In this document: one piece after another, positions 1 through 9,244 of the stretch
Layout of the letters: each line of letters opens with the position of its first letter
How positions within the stretch are numbered: position 1 is the stretch's first letter
Source: Bacteriovoracaceae bacterium
GTDB lineage: Bacteria; Bdellovibrionota; Bacteriovoracia; Bacteriovoracales; Bacteriovoracaceae
DNA: 64,000 nt
NCBI GenBank assembly: GCA_947450475.1
Contig: CANFVK010000001.1
Location: forward strand, 248,001 to 312,000
Reading direction: 5' to 3'
Translations under genes and position numbers: made by a program
The notes under the pieces: generated by a model
The model's input: the letters and a program-made list of their open reading frames with translations, nothing else
What the model was told of the DNA's origin: nothing
Database searches by the model: none

Positions 1-2011
1 GACTAAAAAGAAAATCACATAAGCCAAGTTCCGCATATTTTGCAGGAACGAACGATCCAATTTGAGCCAGTAGCTGGATGATGGCAATTTCTCGCATTAC
101 AGTTGTTTTACCTGCCATATTGGGACCAGTAATTAATCCAAAATAAACATGACTATCGAGATGTAAGTCATGAGATACAAATTGATCTTTTATAAGTGAT
201 TTGATTAGAGGATGAAATCCACTTTCAATATGTAGAATTTGTTTGTTTGATTGTATATTTGGGTAAGTTAGATTCTCTTGAAGGGCGATGGTTGCTAAAC
301 TTTGAAAAACATCAGTGTAAGCTATGTAGGTTGACATTTGCATGACAGCTAAACTGAGCTCACTTACCAAATTAATAAGATTTTTAAAAATTTCTCTTTC
401 TAGTTTTTCTAATTTATTTTGAGCAGTTATCGTTTCTTTTTCTAGTTGAGTAAGTTCCGCAGTTGTATATCTTTCAGCATTGACCAGAGTTTGTCTTCTT
501 TCAAAATAAGTGGGAACTTTAGTAGTGCTTCCTTTGGAAACTTCAATAAAAAAACCTGTAACATTATTAGATTTTATTCTCAGTTTTAATATGCCACTTT
601 CTTCTCTTAGCTTGCTTTCCATGCTTAACAGTTCTTCACCTACAGTCAAATGCATTTTTGCTAAGCGATCGCGCTGGGGATTAATTCCTTCTTTGATAAG
701 GTTACCTTTTTCGAGACTGGCACCTATGTCATCATTTAATGTTTTGTTTATAGTTTCGGCCAATGCAGAAAGTGCTTGGAAATCTTGAGGCGAAAACCTT
801 TCTAAAGTGTGGATTTGGTCTTTGTTTAAATCGAGCAATCCTTGGTAAGCAAAAATGGCATTTGCCAAGTTGATTAGATCAGAAGCAGAACATTTATTGA
901 TTGAAATTTTTGCTAAAATTCGTTCAAGATCTCTTATTTTTGACAGCTCATGCTTAAGTTTGGAAATAAGAACATCGTTGTTTACAAGGTGCTGAACAGT
1001 TTTCAGTCTCTGATTGATTAATTCTTTATTATACAATGGATTGGCAAAAATATTTTTTAACAATCTCGCGCCCATGGCAGTTTCTGTTTTATCAAAAAAT
1101 CCTAGCAAGGATTCTTTATAACTTTCACGATTTTTAGGAAGTATTTCCAATCCGACAAGAGTTGGAAGAGTTACTTTCATTTGTCCATTGTTGGCCACAA
1201 GCTTAAAGGGTTTTATATGAACAAAACTTTCAAGTAATTGCGTCGTACAAACATAATAGGCAATCGCACCGATGGTCGAAATTATCGAGGGCTCAAGCTT
1301 GAGGATGCGATCTCTTTTATATCCAGGGATTAGTTTCTCAATATAAAGATCAGCATATTTTGACTGAAAGTATTCTTCACTGAGATGAGTTTTTAAAACA
1401 TTGTGATGAGCTAATACGCTTTCTAGTGCTAGATTATCCCATTGACCCATGAAGGTAATAAATTCACGAGGTGAAATGAGACGAAAACCTTCAATGAAAT
1501 CTTCTAGAGATTGAAATTTTTGACCTGAAAAATCTCCAGTCGTGAAATCTAGTGCCACTAAAAAGTATGCATCATCTTTTTTGAGTGAAGAAACCATATA
1601 TCGATGTTCAGAACTTTGAGTTTTGTCGAGATCATAGGGCATTCCTGGACTAACAACTTGAGTGACTCCACGCTTGACAATCCCCACTGCATCTTTGGGA
1701 TCTTGAATTTGTTCACAAATCGCAACTTTCAAGCCACGATTTGTGATTCGATCAATATAAACTGAAGCTGCATGATGTGGAATTCCTGCCATCGGAATTG
1801 GTGTATCACCAATTTTTCCCCGGTGGGTTAGGGTAATGTTTAAAATCTTTGAAGCTTGACGAGCATCTTCAAAAAATACTTCATAAAAATCACCCATTCT
1901 AAATAGCAAAAGTGTATCGGGATAATTTTTTTTGATTTGAAAATATTGATCCATCATGGGGGTTAGTTTTACGCCAGAGTCGATGATTTTTTGTAGGTCT
2001 TTTATGGACAC
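1..2011 (-). CDS. mutS: DNA mismatch repair ATPase MutS (partial, 3' end outside window)
   Basis: MutS binds base mismatches and small loops in newly replicated DNA and recruits MutL. Read on the minus strand, the protein opens with the family N-terminal mismatch-binding region, including LLFRMGDFYEVF and PMAGIPHHA; the F-Y-E of GDFYEVF is the mismatch-contact motif. About 670 codons are visible. Close to the left edge (about 82-125) the Walker A segment GPNMAGKTT is present, so the missing part is the rest of the ATPase domain and the C-terminus. The start is a GTG at 2011, preceded by GGAGGG at good spacing. It is transcribed divergently from the LPS-export gene. Assignment is firm; only the downstream end is unknown. 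Confidence 0.97.
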   Translation of the reverse strand, partial: MSIKDLQKIIDSGVKLTPMMDQYFQIKKNYPDTLLLFRMGDFYEVFFEDARQASKILNITLTHRGKIGDTPIPMAGIPHHAASVYIDRITNRGLKVAICEQIQDPKDAVGIVKRGVTQVVSPGMPYDLDKTQSSEHRYMVSSLKKDDAYFLVALDFTTGDFSGQKFQSLEDFIEGFRLISPREFITFMGQWDNLALESVLAHHNVLKTHLSEEYFQSKYADLYIEKLIPGYKRDRILKLEPSIISTIGAIAYYVCTTQLLESFVHIKPFKLVANNGQMKVTLPTLVGLEILPKNRESYKESLLGFFDKTETAMGARLLKNIFANPLYNKELINQRLKTVQHLVNNDVLISKLKHELSKIRDLERILAKISINKCSASDLINLANAIFAYQGLLDLNKDQIHTLERFSPQDFQALSALAETINKTLNDDIGASLEKGNLIKEGINPQRDRLAKMHLTVGEELLSMESKLREESGILKLRIKSNNVTGFFIEVSKGSTTKVPTYFERRQTLVNAERYTTAELTQLEKETITAQNKLEKLEREIFKNLINLVSELSLAVMQMSTYIAYTDVFQSLATIALQENLTYPNIQSNKQILHIESGFHPLIKSLIKDQFVSHDLHLDSHVYFGLITGPNMAGKTTVMREIAIIQLLAQIGSFVPAKYAELGLCDFLFS

Positions 2012-2112
2012 GACTTAATCCCTCCATGAGTAGCTGATAGGTATGGTCAAGTGTAGCAAGGATTCAATGAGTTAGTAAAGAAAGGAGAGCTGGGTATATA
2101 AAAAATAAATAC

Positions 2113-2142
2113 TTAATATTATAAGCATTTGGGAGATATAAT
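2113..2142 (+). promoter_or_regulatory. Candidate sigma-70-type promoter for the LPS-export/rpoN cluster
   Basis: A perfect TATAAT lies at 2137-2142, with TTAATA at 2113-2118 as a 4/6 match to the -35 consensus, 18 bases apart. It sits 44 bases before the TTG start of the first gene. Position and -10 quality support it; no transcript evidence is available. Confidence 0.4.
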
Positions 2143-2185
2143 ACGATAAGACTGAATGTCATTAACATTGAAGGAATAAAGATTT

Positions 2186-3199
2186 TTGAAGACTCGGCAA
2201 TACGCAATCATCGTTTTATTTTTCATAAGCTGTGGGGGATTAATCTTTTTTAGTTCTTTCGATCAGCTGACTCATTATGGTTCCGAGTTAGCGCCAGTCC
2301 CAAAAAATAATTCTCATGATTTGGTGGAAGAAAGTTTTTTTAAAGGAGTAAATTATTATTCAATTTCCAATTCCAAGCCATTTATTGACTTGTCATCAAC
2401 TGAGTTAAGTTTGTCCAATACTGATGGGGTGGTCTTAGGTTTTGGGCCCAAAGGGATTGTTTATCATTACGATAAAATGGGAAGAGTTTTAGAGCCTGTG
2501 TATTTTCAATCTCAAAACTGTAAAGTCTTGTTAAAAATGAAGGATCTCTTTTTAGAGAATGATGCTCAAATATCTTCAGGTCAGACCAGTCTAAAAGCGC
2601 ATAAAATTTTTGTAAAAGCCAATGGTGAAGAGATTGTTGCTCAAGATGATGTTGTGACTGCCACCAATATTTTAAAAACCAATGATCAAGTAATAATCAA
2701 TTCCAATAAAGCGAACTATCGGCCAAAGGATCGACTCTTTCAATACCAAGATCATGTTTTTGGTCTTATTAAACGTAAAAAACATTATGAAGAGAGCCTG
2801 GCCTTTAGTACCGATCAACTTATGCTCAATACTCCCCAAAATCTGGTAAGCATGAAGGGAAATGTCACCTTTAAAAAAGATAACTTAGAAGCTAATGCCA
2901 ATCGCGGTGAGGTCTTTTTAGAAAACTACAACAAAAGACTCAAGTATTATGCTCTTTATGACGATGTGAGATTACAGGAGAGGCTGATTAACAACGGTAA
3001 AACCCTTGTTCGCAAAGCCTTTGCTGAAAAGCTTGAAGGTCTCATCAGTGAGAAAAGGATTGTTCTAACTGGTTTTCCCAAAGTTTTTCAACAAAAGGAT
3101 GTCATTAAGGGCAATAGAATTGTGATAAGAGAAAATGTTGAAACAGTGGAAGTAGATGATGCAAACACTAGTATCACCCTAGAACATGATAAAGACTAA
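2186..3199 (+). CDS. LPS-export periplasmic protein combining LptC-like and LptA/OstA-like regions
   Basis: The predicted role is to carry lipopolysaccharide across the periplasm from the LptBFG transporter. The 337-residue product has an N-terminal membrane anchor (about residues 6-23) like LptC. It then has a long stretch of short beta-strand repeats typical of the OstA/LptA fold, such as VSMKGNVTF near residue 230 and LEGLISEKRIVLTG with IKGNRIVI towards the C-terminus. LptC alone is normally about 190 residues and LptA about 180, so the length fits a joined LptC-LptA. The start is TTG at 2186 behind GAAGGA; no in-frame ATG precedes the anchor. The lptB gene follows after 19 bases, which supports the role. 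A long LptC without separate LptA is the alternative. Confidence 0.75.
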   Translation: MKTRQYAIIVLFFISCGGLIFFSSFDQLTHYGSELAPVPKNNSHDLVEESFFKGVNYYSISNSKPFIDLSSTELSLSNTDGVVLGFGPKGIVYHYDKMGRVLEPVYFQSQNCKVLLKMKDLFLENDAQISSGQTSLKAHKIFVKANGEEIVAQDDVVTATNILKTNDQVIINSNKANYRPKDRLFQYQDHVFGLIKRKKHYEESLAFSTDQLMLNTPQNLVSMKGNVTFKKDNLEANANRGEVFLENYNKRLKYYALYDDVRLQERLINNGKTLVRKAFAEKLEGLISEKRIVLTGFPKVFQQKDVIKGNRIVIRENVETVEVDDANTSITLEHDKD

Positions 3200-3218
3200 A
3201 GGATGGTCTGATTAAAGT

Positions 3219-3947
3219 ATGGAACACGCAAAACTAGAAGCTTTTAACTTAAAAAAAACCTACGGTGGAAGAACTGTTGTAAAAGAAGTTAATTTATCGG
3301 TAAGTCAAGGTGAGATTGTTGGATTACTAGGCCCCAATGGAGCTGGTAAAACGACCTCGTTTTACATGATGGTAGGCTTAGTAAAAGCAGACAGAGGTAA
3401 TATAAAATTAAATGATGTCGATGTGACTGATCTGCCTATTCATAAGCGAGCTTTAAGTGGGATAGGTTATTTGCCGCAGGAAGCATCCGTTTTTCGAGAC
3501 CTCTCTATAGAGGAAAATATTATGGCCGTCTTAGAAAATAGAGATTTATCAAGACGAGAAAGAAAAGATTTAATGGAGTCACTGATTCAAGATTTTAAAT
3601 TGGATCATGTTAGACGCTCAAAAGGGTCGGCCCTATCCGGGGGAGAAAGAAGACGAGTCGAAATTGCTCGTGCCCTCGCACTAGAGCCTAAATTTGTTTT
3701 GCTAGATGAACCATTTGCAGGAGTTGATCCATTGGCAGTGGCCGATATTCAATCTCTTATTCAGGGACTGAAAGTTAGAAATATAGGAGTGCTCATTACT
3801 GATCATAATGTTCGTGAAACACTTGGCATTGTAGATCGAGCCTATATCATGAACAGTGGTGAATTATTGGTGAGCGGAAAACCGAACGAATTAATAAACG
3901 ATGAGAGAGCAAGGAAGTTCTACTTAGGAGAAGAATTCAGGATGTAA
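3219..3947 (+). CDS. lptB: LPS export ABC transporter ATP-binding protein LptB
   Basis: This is the cytoplasmic ATPase that powers extraction of LPS from the inner membrane with LptF/LptG (not in this window). At 242 residues it is the standard size. Walker A is GPNGAGKTT near residue 39, the ABC signature is [15 protein letters not shown] near residue 139, Walker B is FVLLDEPF and the switch histidine is in ITDHNV. The [13 protein letters not shown] stretch after the Q-loop is characteristic of LptB rather than of amino-acid importers. It lies between the LPS periplasmic protein and rpoN, the common order lptC-lptA-lptB-rpoN-hpf of Gram-negative bacteria. Confidence 0.97.
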   Translation: MEHAKLEAFNLKKTYGGRTVVKEVNLSVSQGEIVGLLGPNGAGKTTSFYMMVGLVKADRGNIKLNDVDVTDLPIHKRALSGIGYLPQEASVFRDLSIEENIMAVLENRDLSRRERKDLMESLIQDFKLDHVRRSKGSALSGGERRRVEIARALALEPKFVLLDEPFAGVDPLAVADIQSLIQGLKVRNIGVLITDHNVRETLGIVDRAYIMNSGELLVSGKPNELINDERARKFYLGEEFRM

Positions 3948-3968
3948 TTCGAAGGCAAAGGTAAGGCT

Positions 3969-5414
3969 ATGGCCGTTAAAATGACTCAAGGGTTGAAGCA
4001 GTCCCAGAACCTTGCAATGACCCCACAATTGCAACAGGCAATCAAGCTTTTGACTCTTACCCATCTGGAAATGACTAATGTTATTGCCGAAGAGATGGTC
4101 GAGAATCCAATGCTTGAAGAGGTTGGCGGCGAAAATGATATGGAAGCTCCAAGTGATGACACTAGGGAAGCTACAAGTGATGATTTCTCTGAAGCTCCCA
4201 TGATGAAAGAAAAAGATGATTTTGATTGGGACTCATACGCCGATTCATTCAATTCAAATTCCTCAGCACCCAATATGGCCGCGCCTTCCTCTGATTCAGA
4301 TGAAATGCCTGGCTATGAAAATATTGTTTCTAAATCCATGACGCTTGCTGAACATCTTGAGTGGCAATTAAAAATGGAAAATCTCAACCCCTCTGAATGG
4401 AAGTTAGCTATTTCGATTATTGGAAATATTAATGATGATGGATATCTTGAAATAAATTTTGACGAACTGATCGAAGAATCTAGACTCTCAAGAACTGACG
4501 CATATGATGTTTTAGAAATTATTCAGAGACTAGATCCAGTAGGTTGTGGGTCTTCAAATTTGCAGGAGTGTTTGCTGGCACAAGCTAGAATTGCAGAAGA
4601 ACGCTCGCCACTTTTAGAAAAAATAATTCGGGAACACCTCGAGGATTTACAAAATAAAAATTTTGAAAAAATAGCCAAGACCCTTGGTGTAAATTCTGAA
4701 CAAGTAAAGAAAACGTCTTTATTATTACAAAATTTTCATCCCAAGCCGGGACGCTTGGTAGCCATACCTGAAACTCACTATATTTTACCAGACATATTTG
4801 TTGTAGAAATTGGTGGAGAATTTGTGGTTCAAGTCAACGATGAAGGAATTCCAAGGTTAAAAATTTCCAAGATGTATCAAGACATGATTAAGAGAGGCGC
4901 GGGACATAAAACAGATGAAGCTTCCGAATTTGTCAAAGATAAAGTTCGCTCAGCGGAATGGCTTATTAAATCAATTCAAAATCGTCAGCGGACTATCGAA
5001 AAAGTTGCAAAAACGATAGTGGCAAAACAACAAGAATTTTTTAAGAAAGGTCCTAAGTTTCTAAAGCCCATGGTTCTTAAAGATGTTGCAAATGATATAG
5101 GAATGCACGAGTCAACAGTTTCTCGTGTAACAACGAATAAGTACATGCACAGTCCTTTAGGAACATTTGAATTAAAGTATTTTTTTAACACCGGCATAGG
5201 AGGAAAAGACGGAGGAGCTGACATTGCCAGTGAGGTATTAAAGATGAAAATAAAATCAATATTTCAGGCAGAGAACCCACTGAAACCATTGTCAGATCAA
5301 AAAGTGGTAGAAATTTTAGCTAAAGAAAATCTCACAGTCGCACGAAGAACAGTAACAAAGTATCGTGAAATGTTGGGCGTCATGCCCTCATCTAAACGAA
5401 AAGAGAAAAACTAG
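3969..5414 (+). CDS. rpoN: RNA polymerase sigma-54 factor RpoN
   Basis: Sigma-54 directs RNA polymerase to -24/-12 promoters and needs AAA+ activators. The 481-residue protein has the Gln/Leu-rich activator-interacting N-terminus (SQNLAMTPQLQQAIKLL), an acidic linker at about residues 50-110, the core-binding region, a helix-turn-helix (MHESTVSRVTTNKY) and the C-terminal RpoN box ARRTVTKYR at residues 458-466. The chosen ATG at 3969 starts 21 bases after lptB; another ATG at 3981 would remove only four residues. No sigma-54 activator is visible in this window. The hpf gene follows, as in many Gram-negative genomes. Confidence 0.98.
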   Translation: MAVKMTQGLKQSQNLAMTPQLQQAIKLLTLTHLEMTNVIAEEMVENPMLEEVGGENDMEAPSDDTREATSDDFSEAPMMKEKDDFDWDSYADSFNSNSSAPNMAAPSSDSDEMPGYENIVSKSMTLAEHLEWQLKMENLNPSEWKLAISIIGNINDDGYLEINFDELIEESRLSRTDAYDVLEIIQRLDPVGCGSSNLQECLLAQARIAEERSPLLEKIIREHLEDLQNKNFEKIAKTLGVNSEQVKKTSLLLQNFHPKPGRLVAIPETHYILPDIFVVEIGGEFVVQVNDEGIPRLKISKMYQDMIKRGAGHKTDEASEFVKDKVRSAEWLIKSIQNRQRTIEKVAKTIVAKQQEFFKKGPKFLKPMVLKDVANDIGMHESTVSRVTTNKYMHSPLGTFELKYFFNTGIGGKDGGADIASEVLKMKIKSIFQAENPLKPLSDQKVVEILAKENLTVARRTVTKYREMLGVMPSSKRKEKN

Positions 5415-5437
5415 TACTTTTACAGTAAGGGCCAGCT

Positions 5438-5800
5438 ATGAAAATTACAACTTCTTTCCTTCACCTTGAACACACTCCGGCATTAGACGAAAAGATTCAG
5501 GAATCCTCAGCAAAGCTTGAAAAGTTTTTTAAAAGTAAAGGAACAATGAAATGGTCATGTTATGTAAAAAATGGTGAGCATTTTGCAGAAATTTATTACC
5601 ATGCTCCACATTGTGAATATCATGCTACAGCCTGGTCTGATAATTTATACCACAGTATAGATATGGCAGTAGAGAAAATCGAAAAGCAAGCTTTTAAAAA
5701 GAAAGATAAATATAATAAGATTCATAGAGAAAAAACTCAAATGATTATCTTGGATCCAATTACTGCTTGGACCGATCATGATGAAGAAGACGTCGCTTAA
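5438..5800 (+). CDS. hpf: Ribosome hibernation promoting factor (HPF/RaiA, short type)
   Basis: HPF binds the decoding channel of idle 30S subunits and protects or dimerises ribosomes in slow growth. The 120-residue product has the beta-alpha-beta-beta-beta-alpha arrangement of the family, with HLEHTPALDEKIQE near the start, DNLYHSIDMAVEKIEKQ in the second helix and the basic KKKDKYNKIHREK tail. The long C-terminal dimerisation domain of long HPF is absent. It follows rpoN by 23 bases and is closed by a strong terminator, so it is the last gene of the LPS-export/rpoN unit. Confidence 0.93.
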   Translation: MKITTSFLHLEHTPALDEKIQESSAKLEKFFKSKGTMKWSCYVKNGEHFAEIYYHAPHCEYHATAWSDNLYHSIDMAVEKIEKQAFKKKDKYNKIHREKTQMIILDPITAWTDHDEEDVA

Positions 5801-5812
5801 AAATTAACCATT

Positions 5813-5838
5813 GGGGGCTTTTTAGCCCCTTTTTTTTT
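5813..5838 (+). terminator. Rho-independent terminator after hpf
   Basis: GGGGCT (5814-5819) pairs with AGCCCC (5824-5829) around a four-base loop and is followed directly by nine T residues. It closes the cluster that begins at the LPS-export gene. Confidence 0.9.
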
Positions 5839-5910
5839 CTAGTTTTTTCTCTTCAAACAAATTGATTTCTCCGCCTCATGACGATAGATCGCTTGCATCT
5901 TTAATAAAAA

Positions 5911-6246
5911 ATGAGCGATAATAAAATAATGATGAATCAAGACCATGATCACGAAGAAGGCGGAACTGCTACTATTTTAAAAAACAAAGTTCAGCTTCCA
6001 AAGAAATTTAAAGTTTTATTACATAATGATGATTACACCACAATGGAATTTGTTATTTTCATCCTTCAAAGTGTCTTTCACAAAAAGATAGAAGAAGCAG
6101 AAAATATTATGTTGGAAGTTCATCAAAAGGGAATTGGTGTTTGCGGCGTATATACTCACGAAATAGCGGAAAGCAAGGCTAAGAAAGTTGAAAAACTCTC
6201 TCGTGAGCACTCACATCCGTTATTGTGTAGTATTGAACCTGAATAA
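5911..6246 (+). CDS. clpS: ATP-dependent Clp protease adaptor ClpS
   Basis: ClpS delivers N-end-rule substrates to ClpAP. The 111-residue protein has a flexible, charged N-terminus (about 25 residues) and the core HNDDYTTMEFV, where the N-D-D and T residues form the N-degron pocket. It also has the conserved helix LEVHQKGIGVCGVYTHEIAE and ends in HPLLCSIEPE, the normal family terminus. The gene clpA starts 15 bases downstream, so the pair is translated together. Confidence 0.97.
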   Translation: MSDNKIMMNQDHDHEEGGTATILKNKVQLPKKFKVLLHNDDYTTMEFVIFILQSVFHKKIEEAENIMLEVHQKGIGVCGVYTHEIAESKAKKVEKLSREHSHPLLCSIEPE

Positions 6247-6261
6247 ATAGCGAGATGATTT

Positions 6262-8610
6262 ATGCAAAGTAAAAGTTTAGATCTTATTATCAATACTGCC
6301 GTATTCAAGGCTAATAAACTTCGACATGAATACTTGTCTCTGGAAATTATTTTTCAATCTATGCTTGAGGATTTAGAGGTTCGCAATATTCTTAATGCTT
6401 GCGGAGCAGATCTCGATAAAATGGAGAAAGAATTAAAAGATTTTCTAAGCGATGATTCGCATTTTAGCATTCTTACACCAGCAGATATTGAATCGATGTC
6501 TCAAAATCAATTTACTGATGAACATTTGCGACATTTAGCCCGTGAAAATGGAATATTTTATCAGCCTGAAATCTCACTAGGTCTTCAGAGAGTCATTCAG
6601 CGTGCTGCAATTCATGTTCAGTCCTCTGGAAAGAAAGATATCTTGGGTGTTAATTTATTAGTGGCCATGTTTAATGAAAAAGAAAGTTTCGTTAATTACT
6701 TATTGGAACTTCACGGCGTTCAAAAATTTGACGTTGTAAAAATGATTGCTCATGGTGTGGATAAGCCTATTAATTCAGAAAATAGTCCTCATGATGATAT
6801 TCGTGCAGAACTTGGAGCTGAAAATTCTGAAAAAAAGCCAAGTGCACTTGAGCAATACTGTTTAAATCTAAACATAGAAGTTCAAAAAAATCGAATTGAT
6901 CCCATTATTGGTCGAGAGGAAGAAATTGAAAGAGTCGCACAAATTCTTAGTCGCAGAAGAAAAAATAATCCTCTCCTAGTGGGGGAAGCGGGAGTCGGTA
7001 AAACGGCTATTGCAGAAGGATTAGCTTATCGAATTGTTAAACAAGAAGTTCCTGAGGTCTTGAAGCATTCAACTATTTTTAGCTTGGACTTGGCTAGTCT
7101 TTTGGCCGGTACAAAGTATCGTGGGGATTTCGAGCAGAGATTAAAAAATGTTATTAAAGAACTAACTCAATTCAACGATCAAATCGATCACGATGCCATC
7201 TTGTTTATCGATGAAATTCATACGATTATGGGGGCCGGTGCTACCAGCGGCGGCTCGATGGACGCTTCAAATTTACTAAAACCAGCACTTGGATCTGGTA
7301 AGTTGAAGTGTATCGGAAGCACAACTTACGAGGAATATAGAAAGCATATTGAAAAGGATTCAGCTTTTAATAGAAGAATGCAGAAAGTTGATGTTGGAGA
7401 GCCCTCTCTAGAGGATACTTACAAAATTCTATCTGGACTTAAGTCCAAATTCGAAGATCATCACAATGTCAAATATTCGAATGCAATTATTAAGTTGATC
7501 GTTGATTTGTCCAGCAAACATCTTCTGGAGAGAAAAAATCCTGACAAGTCCATCGATGTTATGGATGAAGTCGGTGCCATGATAAGAATCATGCCCACAA
7601 GTAAAAGACACACCAATGTAAGCCGTAAAGATGTGGAGTCTATCATTGCCAATATGGCTAAAATTCCAAAAATGTCAGTCATTGGTGATGAACGTGAAAA
7701 ATTAAAGAGTCTTAAAAGTAATCTTCGCCTGCTTATTTTTGGACAGGATGAAGCTATTGAAAAAGTAGCTGATGCTATCTTGCTTTCTAGATCAGGCTTG
7801 GGACATGAGCATAAGCCTATTGGCTCTTTTCTTTTTGCAGGACCTACCGGCGTAGGAAAGACTGAGCTCGCTCGCCAGTTGGCCCGAGAATTAGGAGTTC
7901 ACTTAGAAAGGTTTGACATGTCTGAATATATGGAAAAACACTCTGTAGCGAAATTGATCGGGGCTCCTCCTGGCTACGTTGGGCACGAAAGTGGTGGGAT
8001 TTTAACCGATGTTATGAAAAAACATCCCCACGCTGTTTTATTGTTAGATGAAATCGAAAAAGCTCACCAAGATATTTTCAATGTTCTGCTTCAAATTATG
8101 GATCACGGAACTTTGACAGATGCTCAAGGGCGTTCAACCGATTTTAGAAATGTTGTCATAATAATGACATCTAATGCAGGTGCAAAAGAAATGGAAAGTG
8201 GCTCCATTGGTTTTAATAAAGATAATCAACCTCAAGGTTTTAAGCGGGATCAATCAATAAAAAACTTTTTTACGCCTGAGTTTAGAAACAGGCTCGATGC
8301 AATTGTTCATTTTAACAAATTAGATGAGGAACAAATTCTAAAAATAGTAGATAAATTCATCATTGAGCTTGAAACCAAGTTATCTGAGAAAAATATTGAG
8401 CTTAAAGTTACTGAATCTGCCCGTCGATATCTTGCTTCGACTGGTTTTGATCCCAAAATGGGTGCTCGGCCAATCGCTCGATTGATTGATCAAGAGATTA
8501 AAAAGCCACTTTCACATGAAATTCTTTTTGGAAAACTCGAAAAAGGTGGTGTGGTTGAGGTTTCAATCGATGATCAACATCAAAAAATCATCTTCAACTA
8601 CCCAAATTAG
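6262..8610 (+). CDS. clpA: ATP-dependent Clp protease ATP-binding subunit ClpA
   Basis: ClpA is the hexameric AAA+ unfoldase that feeds proteins into ClpP. The 782-residue protein has the Clp N-domain (residues 1-150), AAA-1 with Walker A GEAGVGKT near residue 240 and Walker [10 protein letters not shown], and AAA-2 with GPTGVGKTE near residue 527 and [10 protein letters not shown]. There is no ClpB-type middle coiled coil between the AAA modules, which, with clpS in front, identifies ClpA. Its protease partner clpP is in the same window at 32.7 kb rather than adjacent. Confidence 0.97.
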   Translation: MQSKSLDLIINTAVFKANKLRHEYLSLEIIFQSMLEDLEVRNILNACGADLDKMEKELKDFLSDDSHFSILTPADIESMSQNQFTDEHLRHLARENGIFYQPEISLGLQRVIQRAAIHVQSSGKKDILGVNLLVAMFNEKESFVNYLLELHGVQKFDVVKMIAHGVDKPINSENSPHDDIRAELGAENSEKKPSALEQYCLNLNIEVQKNRIDPIIGREEEIERVAQILSRRRKNNPLLVGEAGVGKTAIAEGLAYRIVKQEVPEVLKHSTIFSLDLASLLAGTKYRGDFEQRLKNVIKELTQFNDQIDHDAILFIDEIHTIMGAGATSGGSMDASNLLKPALGSGKLKCIGSTTYEEYRKHIEKDSAFNRRMQKVDVGEPSLEDTYKILSGLKSKFEDHHNVKYSNAIIKLIVDLSSKHLLERKNPDKSIDVMDEVGAMIRIMPTSKRHTNVSRKDVESIIANMAKIPKMSVIGDEREKLKSLKSNLRLLIFGQDEAIEKVADAILLSRSGLGHEHKPIGSFLFAGPTGVGKTELARQLARELGVHLERFDMSEYMEKHSVAKLIGAPPGYVGHESGGILTDVMKKHPHAVLLLDEIEKAHQDIFNVLLQIMDHGTLTDAQGRSTDFRNVVIIMTSNAGAKEMESGSIGFNKDNQPQGFKRDQSIKNFFTPEFRNRLDAIVHFNKLDEEQILKIVDKFIIELETKLSEKNIELKVTESARRYLASTGFDPKMGARPIARLIDQEIKKPLSHEILFGKLEKGGVVEVSIDDQHQKIIFNYPN

Positions 8611-8929
8611 GCATTTTTTTACCATTAAAAGACTTTTTTACAATTCAAGAGCTAATTTTCTTAAATCTCATCAAATTTATTTTTACGAGTATATTGATCA
8701 CTAGTAGAACTGTGGAAAACGAATGAAATGTCGATGAATAAAGCATTTCATCGATTGCACGACAATTTCTAAAACCATCTTATCTTGATTAAGGAGCCGA
8801 AGTTTGAAAAAAATAATTAAAGGAATAAAAAAAAATTACGAAAAATAAATCAAACTTGAATTTTTTGTTTGCATGAAAATAAAAATATGTTTATTCTTAA
8901 AAAAAGAATAAAAACTTTTGGAGGATTTT
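8611..8929. other. AT-rich gap with a hairpin-forming inverted repeat
   Basis: No convincing gene is visible. The arms AATGAAATG (8722-8730) and CATTTCATC (8744-8752) form a near-perfect inverted repeat with a 13-base loop and no T-run, so it is more likely a structured leader or a protein-binding site than a terminator. The rest is strongly A/T rich up to the ribosome-binding site (GGAGG, 8920-8924) of the Lys/Ala-rich gene. A -35-like TTGAAT occurs at 8857-8862 but no good -10 is spaced from it. Confidence 0.35.
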
Positions 8930-9082
8930 ATGGCTGTTAAGAAAGCAACAAAGAAAGCTGCAAAGAAAGTAGCAAAGAAAGCAACAAAGAAAGTAGCAAA
9001 GAAAGCTACTAAAAAAGTAGCAAAGAAAGCTACTAAAAAAGTAGCAAAGAAAGCTACTAAGAAAGTTGCTAAGAAAGCTTAA
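8930..9082 (+). CDS. Short Lys/Ala-repeat histone H1-like protein
   Basis: This 50-residue product is almost entirely Lys, Ala, Thr and Val, built from the eight-residue unit K-K-A-T-K-K-V-A. Such KKA-rich tails are found in bacterial histone H1-like proteins and bind DNA through charge alone, so a nucleoid-binding role is inferred. ATG at 8930 has an ideal GGAGG six bases upstream, and a strong terminator follows the stop by 24 bases. A good ribosome-binding site, codon periodicity and its own terminator make it a real gene although very short. Longer homologues usually have a globular or HU-like part; none is present here. Confidence 0.85.
   Translation: MAVKKATKKAAKKVAKKATKKVAKKATKKVAKKATKKVAKKATKKVAKKA
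8945..9079 (+). repeat. 24-bp coding tandem repeats
   Basis: The coding region is an array of 24-bp units. The copies at 9005-9028 and 9029-9052 are identical, and 9053-9076 differs at a few third-position bases. Earlier copies have diverged at wobble positions, so recent expansion is at the 3' side. The number of units may vary between strains. Confidence 0.8.
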
Positions 9083-9106
9083 TTTTTAAGCAAACTAGTT
9101 AAAAAA

Positions 9107-9128
9107 GGGACCCTCGGGTCCCTTTTTT
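9107..9128 (+). terminator. Rho-independent terminator after the H1-like gene
   Basis: GGGACC (9107-9112) pairs with GGTCCC (9117-9122) around CTCG, followed by six T residues. It isolates the H1-like gene as a single transcript. Confidence 0.92.
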
Positions 9129-9244
9129 ATTTGTAAAAGCTTCAAACTTACTTCCATTTCGTTTACTTCCGACCTCGTTCTTGATAATTAACCACCACAT
9201 TCATTAATACGTAAGCTAATAAGGCTTTTTAACAGGGTAAACTT

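Noticed and set aside
8945..9079. CRISPR-like array
   Set aside because: Units are contiguous 24-bp coding repeats without spacers and encode the Lys/Ala protein.
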